Shown here piece after piece: positions 58,336 through 64,000 of a stretch of 64,000 nucleotides of DNA. The notes under the pieces are model-generated. The model worked only from the letters and a program-made list of their open reading frames with translations, did no database searches and was not told the DNA's origin. Position numbers and translations under genes: made by a program. Source of the stretch: Setophaga petechia (Eukaryota; Chordata; Aves; Passeriformes; Parulidae); contig JANCRA010000016.1 in NCBI GenBank assembly GCA_024362935.1, positions 18,459,165 to 18,523,164 on the forward strand, written 5' to 3'. The stretch's first letter is position 1, and each line of letters opens with the position of its first letter.

Positions 58336-59991
58336 CCCCTCAGCAACATGTTATGCACATGAAGTGATGTGTGTTAATGACATTACAGGTATAACCTCGA
58401 GAAAAATCAACAACAAGAGTTCTTGGTTGCTCAGCAGCACTCAAATTTAACTCCAGAAGCAGTGCCAGGGGAAGAAGCTACCTCTGGGCAGGGAGAAAAT
58501 GCCACAAAAGCAGCAAAACCAAATTTTTTTGTGCTGAATTGATCCTCTGGTGCCCAGAGAACCATTTTGGTTTGATCACACCAAGTCCCAGGTGGCTCCT
58601 GCTCTTCCTCAGCTCATCTCCATTGGAGACTGTTGGCTGGAGGCAGAGCTTTCCCTGCTCCCTCCCCAGCTGCACACAGGGTGACACTTCACAATGACAA
58701 TGCAGGAGGCTCTGCCAGCCTGAGCTGCAGCCACAGCCCTGGGCAGGGGCCACAGGCAGTGTCACCAGCACAGCACAGAGACCTAGGGCCACACTGGCAC
58801 ATAACAGGCAGGATTTGCCCTGCATCCAGCAGCATTTTTACCTGGGATGGCAGATCAGGGGTCAGATCCAGCTGGATAAAGCAGATGTGGTACTGGACAC
58901 ATACCTTGGGTGCTCAGGAGGAAGATGATGCTCAGCCTTGCTCAGGCAGCTGAAGGCCAGGCTCCCACCAGACTGTGCTGGGACAATGTGGGGCCATTTC
59001 TGGCAGCACAGCCCTATGTGTCACCCCAGAACTGTGCTGGCATCTTCCCACAAAGCTGTGGGTGCACCTCGGGCTCCCAGAACTCCCACTGGTCCCACTG
59101 GGAGGGTGGATTTCTGCAGGTCTGCCCCTGCAGCAGCATCAGAGTAGAAAGTGATGGATAGGAATCAGATAATGAAAACTCTCCACAACAAAGCAAGAGA
59201 TTGGCTCCCATCAGTCCCATCACTACTGTAGGATTGGAGGGAAAAAGGGATTTTTCACATGAGTAGGGAAGTGTTACCCACACAGTCCTTCCAGCCTGAG
59301 GGAAAACCTCCCACTCCCTCTAATGGCAGGAGAACCTGCTGCCAAGAGAAGTTCAGAGGCACCAAATCAGATCCTGCCTCCAGATACCATCTCTGTTTCA
59401 CCTTAAGAGAGTCAAGTGAGAGTGGGTAGGAACTTTCAGACAGAAAAATTATTACAAAACTTCAGAACTCCAGCCTGACCCATCACACTCAGGCAGAGCC
59501 TGTGCCTTATCTTGTAGTGATGAGAGGAGGTTTTTCAATAGCAGGCAGGGCACAGCTCCAAAACACAAATTCCAAACCCATTGGAGAGCCTGTCTGGGAG
59601 GTGGGCAGCCCTCCATACCAGGACTTCCCTGGCACAGCTCAGTGTTTCACCTTAGAAACCTCCAGTGTTGCAGCATGCCTCTGCTGCACTGGAAGGGATC
59701 CCACTAAATCCAGCACCCACCTTCCAAAGAGCTTTGGATCAAGGCAGTGCTCAACACCTGACACTGCAGCCCGCCTCAAAACTAATTCTATAGCTTTAAA
59801 CCTCAATTAGTTCCTAAGCACAGCATCCCCATGGCTTGAAGAATGTTCATAGAAGGGATGGGAAAGGGAAACAAGCAGAATAGCAAACCAGTTCCTAATC
59901 CTTATTAATTATCCTGGCCCTCATCACCAAACTGGGTTTTTCATTCAATGTAAATATAAATTCCAAAGTTTATCTTCAGACATCACGTGTC

Positions 59992-60145
59992 ATGGGGACT
60001 CCCCATCCCTGGAAGTTTTCAAGGCCAGGTTGGACAGGGCTTGGAGCAGCTGGGAGAGTGGAAGGTGTCCCTGCCCATGGCAGAGGATGGAGTGAGATGA
60101 GCATTAAGGTCCCTCCCAACCCAAACCGGTCTGTGGTTCTGTGAT
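59992..60145 (+). mobile_element. CR1 LINE 3'-end fragment
   Basis: Sense CR1 words: CATCCCTGGAAGTTTTCAAG, GCCAGGTTGGACAGGGCTTG, CCTCCCAACCCAAACCGGTC and TGTGGTTCTGTGATGG. Confidence 0.92.
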
Positions 60146-61455
60146 GGCTGAGGAACTCCAGTTCCCAAGCACAGCCAGCAAGGCTTACTTCAGCTCAGGG
60201 TCTGCTGGAAGGTACCAGAAGCAGCACAGGGACCTTAATAATGAAATGTCTGTCCCTCTCCTAGAGTCCTGCTGGATTCTCAGGGCAGCAGCACATCCCA
60301 CAGCCCACAGTCTGCTCTCAGTGGGCACTGCTGACCATGAGGAGAGCCCAGAGAGGCATCTGGGATGACCTGGATGAGTCCAGCTGCTCCAGGTTTATGG
60401 CCATGTCAGGCTTCAAGGAAAAGTGTCTCCAGGAAAGGCATTTTCCAGCTTCCCACTGCTCCCCTTCAGTGGCTGGTGTTTGATTTGGAGCTGCTGCCTG
60501 GAGTTGCTGGTGTTTGATTTGTGATTACTGCCACAAACACCGGAAGAGCAGGAGATGCATGAGGACTTTTCGGAACATGAAAAGGAAACCGCCCTAATCT
60601 CATATTCAAATATTAATGGCCTTGCTTTAAAAGCATCTGATAACTTCCAATTGACAAAATCTAAATTTAGCCCAAGGAAGTCAAAACTTCTGATGCTGAG
60701 ATGCTGAAATGTGCACATTCAGGAAGCCCTTCCTAACAAGGGAATGGCCACATGAAAGAAAAGCCATGTATTTTTAAATAGTGAAACATAATTCTCTGGA
60801 GATCAACAGCAAGCCAGCCCTGAAAGCAGCAGGGTCTAACAGAGCACTTTACAGTAATCCACTACATTTCATTCTGCAATTCAAAAGCTTGGAAGGCCAG
60901 GATCCCTCAGGTTCAAGCTCCTTGGACTACTCTGACTTTACAATGAAGTTGCTGATCACCATTCCTTAATATACAGCTCAGCATTAGGGGCTCCAATTTT
61001 TGCCTAAAAACAGTTTCTTCAGCAGAATGAAACTGTGTCTCCACTGCTGAATATCTCCCACCTCGGGCCAAGGGCACACTTCTGCGCAGGATTTGAAAAT
61101 GGAGACATTTTTCCTCACTGGTAGAAAATGAACCCAACATCTTAAAACCTTCAGGTCTACTGCAGGCATCTGAGGTAGGGAATGAGTGACATGAGATGTG
61201 TCCCAAAGCTGTTTCCTTGTAAAGAGACGTCAATTTTGTATCACCTTGCACAGATGAGTCACTTATTAAATACTTACAGTCACTGAACACTGGCAATATA
61301 AAATATTTCCAGTATTTCAAAGGAGGAGGCTGCAGTGCTCATGCAGAGTGTTGCAGTGTGACAGGTAGGTACAAACCCATACAATAACTAAGACATAAAA
61401 TACCTCAGGTGACAGCCACGTGTTGCTCCACACAAGTCCAAACTCATTTTGGGGT

Positions 61456-61595
61456 GCAAAGGGGAACCCTTGGAGTGTTCAAGGCCAGGTTGGACAGAGT
61501 TCTGAGCAAGATGGTCTAGTGGAAGGTGTGCCCATATGGCCACGAGATGAGCTTGAAGGTCCCTTCCAACCCAAACCACTCCATGATTTTATATC
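61456..61595 (+). mobile_element. CR1 LINE 3'-end fragment
   Basis: Sense CR1 words: GTTCAAGGCCAGGTTGGACA, CTAGTGGAAGGTGTGCCCAT, CCCTTCCAACCCAAACCACT. Confidence 0.9.
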
Positions 61596-62852
61596 AGCCC
61601 CCTCAACCCAGCCCCTGCAGAGGGGGTGACCTGGCTCAGCTCCTGCCCACAGCAATGTTTCCATCCAGGTGCAAATATCAGTGGGAGTTCTGAAGATTAC
61701 AGAGACTGTAGCCACTGTTAATGGGTATGTTCCCACTTCTTAATTAACAAGGGTGGGGACCACTTGCACTAACCCTCGCTCACATGGCCTGGAGTTACTC
61801 CTGCTCCCTTGGGGAAGAGAGATGCGCACAACGACCTCCCCGTAAAATTGTGGTGTTGGCAGCTCCACCACGGAGACTTGTTTACATCCATCCCTTAACG
61901 AGCTTTACCGAAATGACCCTTAATTGCCACGTGAATGACAGCATTGTGCAACTGGCATGGAAAGAATTTCTTCATAAAGCACACTGATACGTAAAGTGTG
62001 TGTGGGTAAAGCAAGAGCAGCACAGGAAAAGGTGCTCAACAGGAGCAATCCCAACAGGAGAACTCCATAGGCAGCATGGATAGCAGACAGCTCAGCCACA
62101 CCGAGGAATATATATGCAAATATTGACTAGACTATGCAAAGGATTGGTTATTTATAACACCTTCATTTCCCTCAGTCCTACCTCCTGACAAGTAAACAGA
62201 CTGCTTCGCTCTGGCGAGTTGTGCAACACAGAGAGATCCCGAAGTAAACACACAGACTCCATACTTCATTAGAGGTGAACTTGTTTACAGAGCAGGAATT
62301 AAAACAAAACCACAGAATCCGTCAATATTCTATATGCACTGACACAGCCCTCCCTGACTCAGAACGTTCTGCTCCTACACCGTGACTCATCCCCTGCGTG
62401 GGCTGGGCACTGCAGAGATCTCGGTTTCCTGGGATTCTCCAGCCTATCACACTCCTCTTCTGCTCCTCACCACGCCACTCTGGAGGTTTGTGACGTCCCA
62501 CATCCACTTGCCAGTGTCACCTCCCCATGCTGGGAATGACCAGTGGCTCCAGAGCTGTGACACAATGCACGTGTGTGAATGAATCAATCACATGTGCCAA
62601 GGTGGGACTGTGAGGGCTGGGGGAAGGTGTGACTCATCTGCCAGCTGATATAAAAATAAACTACTACTGAATCAAAAATGCATGAGCTCTGCACACGATG
62701 TGCACAGGCAGAAGCTGTCACTATGTGGAAGCCTGAGCATCAGCTCCATGCAGCCAGAAGAAATCTGGTAGTTTTTATTGCTATTTTACCTTCCAAAGGT
62801 GATACTTCAGGGAGAGATGCCAGAGGTGCTTTGAAATGTGGTAACAAAGTCC

Positions 62853-63222
62853 AGAATAGTTTGGGTTGGAAGGGACCTTAAAGTTCATCTCATTTTACTC
62901 CCTCATGGGCAGGAACACCTTCCACTATCCCAGGATGCTCCAAGTCCTGTCCAACCTGGCCTTGGACACTTCCAGGGATGGGGAACCTGTGCCAGGGCCT
63001 CACCACCCTCACAGAAAAGAGTCTGTTCCCCAATATCCCATCCATCCCTGCCCTCTGGCAGTGGGAGCCATTCCCTGTGTCCTGTCCCTCCATCCCTTGT
63101 CCCCAGTCCCTCTCCAGCTCTCCTGGAGCCCCTTCAGGCCCTGCCAGGGGCTCTGAGCTCTCCTGGAGCCTTCTCCTCTCCAGGTGAGCACCCCCAGCTC
63201 TCCCAGCCTGGCTCCAGCCCCT
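62853..63222 (-). mobile_element. CR1 LINE 3'-end fragment
   Basis: Antisense CR1 with little divergence from the copies at 9145 and 10085: TTTGGGTTGGAAGGGACCTT, GTCCAACCTGGCCTTGGACA, CCCTGCCCTCTGGCAGTGGG, GGAGCCTTCTCCTCTCCAGG. Confidence 0.93.
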
Positions 63223-64000
63223 GAAACATTCTGTACTCTTCTCTGAACTTGTTCCAGCAGCTCCCAAAAAGAAGATTAGATTCTTCTAATCTGGAGTCAG
63301 CCTCAAAACAAAAAGACCACTTCTGTTATCCACAGGCACACAGGACACAGCCAGTGGGACCCTGGTGTGCCACCAGCAGGATCCAGCTGCTGCAGGACTC
63401 CTGCAAGCATGGGAAAAGCAGTGGCTTTTCCTCATCCCAAACCAGGCAGGAGGGTCCTGGGATGCTGCTGGGTGTGCAGGGGACAGTTCAAGCAAAGCCA
63501 AAGCTTTGTCCTTTGGTAACTGCCCAAGAAGTTGAATTATTCCAGGATCTGCGTGTGTTTGACCATGGACAAATAACTCAGTTTATTTCACAAACTCCAA
63601 AGTGCAGGGGACAAATGACATGCTCAAATGATTTATCCAGTACCAGAAACATGTTGGAGACTTGAATGATCCTGACTCCAGTCAGGATGCTGGAACAATG
63701 TGACTTTTAGGACAAAAAACAATCATTAAACAGTTCATAAACGCTGGCACTAGAGGACTGATGAGAGCAATGCAACTCGTTAGCACAGAGATGATTAAAA
63801 CCACTTCAATTACCTTGGTGAGCAAATGGATCATATCCCAGACTACCTAAACCCTAAATGAATTACATTTCCTAAAGGAAAGATGTGCTTTCCTGAGACA
63901 CCCTATGGACTGACCATCAGGTCTCTGACTCCATGCCCAAGATTTGCTGTTTTGTTTTGCTGCTCACATGAAGGCAAAGTGCTCAGACACTATTTTAGGT

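Larger units (their letters stand above)
50144..64000 (-). other. CSNK1G1: CSNK1G1 intron (13.9 kb, runs off the window)
   Basis: I searched by eye for the missing CSNK1G1 N-terminal exons (glycine loop GCGNFGELRLGKN, VAIKLEPIKS, LHLEYRFYKQL) on the minus strand and found none. The interval contains a perfect palindrome (52137-52202), a small 38-bp-offset duplication (54268-54326) and several CR1 fragments. No other gene is recognisable. Confidence 0.75.

Noticed and set aside
50144..64000. Search for CSNK1G1 N-terminal exons
   Set aside because: No reverse-strand match to the glycine loop, VAIKLEPIKS or LHLEYRFYKQL segments was found, so none is reported.

Overview
The window is nuclear vertebrate DNA, most likely from a passerine bird. 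Four genes, split by GT-AG introns, match vertebrate proteins and lie in the order known from human 15q22 (chicken chromosome 10 by synteny; this is recall, not a search): SNX1 (+), SNX22 (+), PPIB (-), CSNK1G1 (-). The interspersed repeats are of bird type: about fourteen CR1 LINE 3'-end fragments, and two solo LTRs of one class II (ERVK-like) retroviral family, each with a perfect 6-bp target-site duplication.

Layout. 1-283 is a CpG-rich promoter. 284-12721 holds the complete 15-exon coding region of sorting nexin 1 (512 aa), with poly(A) signal at 13065. 13380-13673 is a second CpG-rich promoter, and 13674-17939 holds SNX22 (six exons, 176 aa). Its 3.3-kb first intron is almost wholly low-complexity GC-rich sequence plus a 70-bp minisatellite that runs up to exon 2. 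SNX22 and PPIB converge: their poly(A) signals (18180 on +, 18414 on -) are about 230 bp apart. PPIB (cyclophilin B, five exons, 207 aa) starts at 20307 on the minus strand under its own CpG-rich promoter. From about 21.7 kb to the right edge everything belongs to the 3' two-thirds of CSNK1G1 (casein kinase 1 gamma 1, minus strand): a 3' UTR of about 3.2 kb, eight constitutive coding exons between 24907 and 50143 (323 residues), and a candidate 24-nt alternative microexon at 27892-27915. The N-terminal exons with the glycine loop and ATP-binding lysine were not found and probably lie beyond base 64000.

Function. SNX1 is a PX-BAR subunit of the ESCPE-1/retromer-associated endosomal coat, SNX22 is a small PX-only protein, PPIB is an ER-lumen prolyl isomerase, and CSNK1G1 is a palmitoylated plasma-membrane kinase. 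They are neighbours by vertebrate synteny and do not form an operon or pathway. The most interesting observations concern gene architecture: the microexon, a solo LTR ending 27 bp before an SNX1 exon, a minisatellite that seems to carry the SNX22 branch point, a perfect 31-bp-arm palindrome in a CSNK1G1 intron, and a 23-bp minisatellite next to a CpG-dense patch with a CTCF-like site. I found no novel multigene system.
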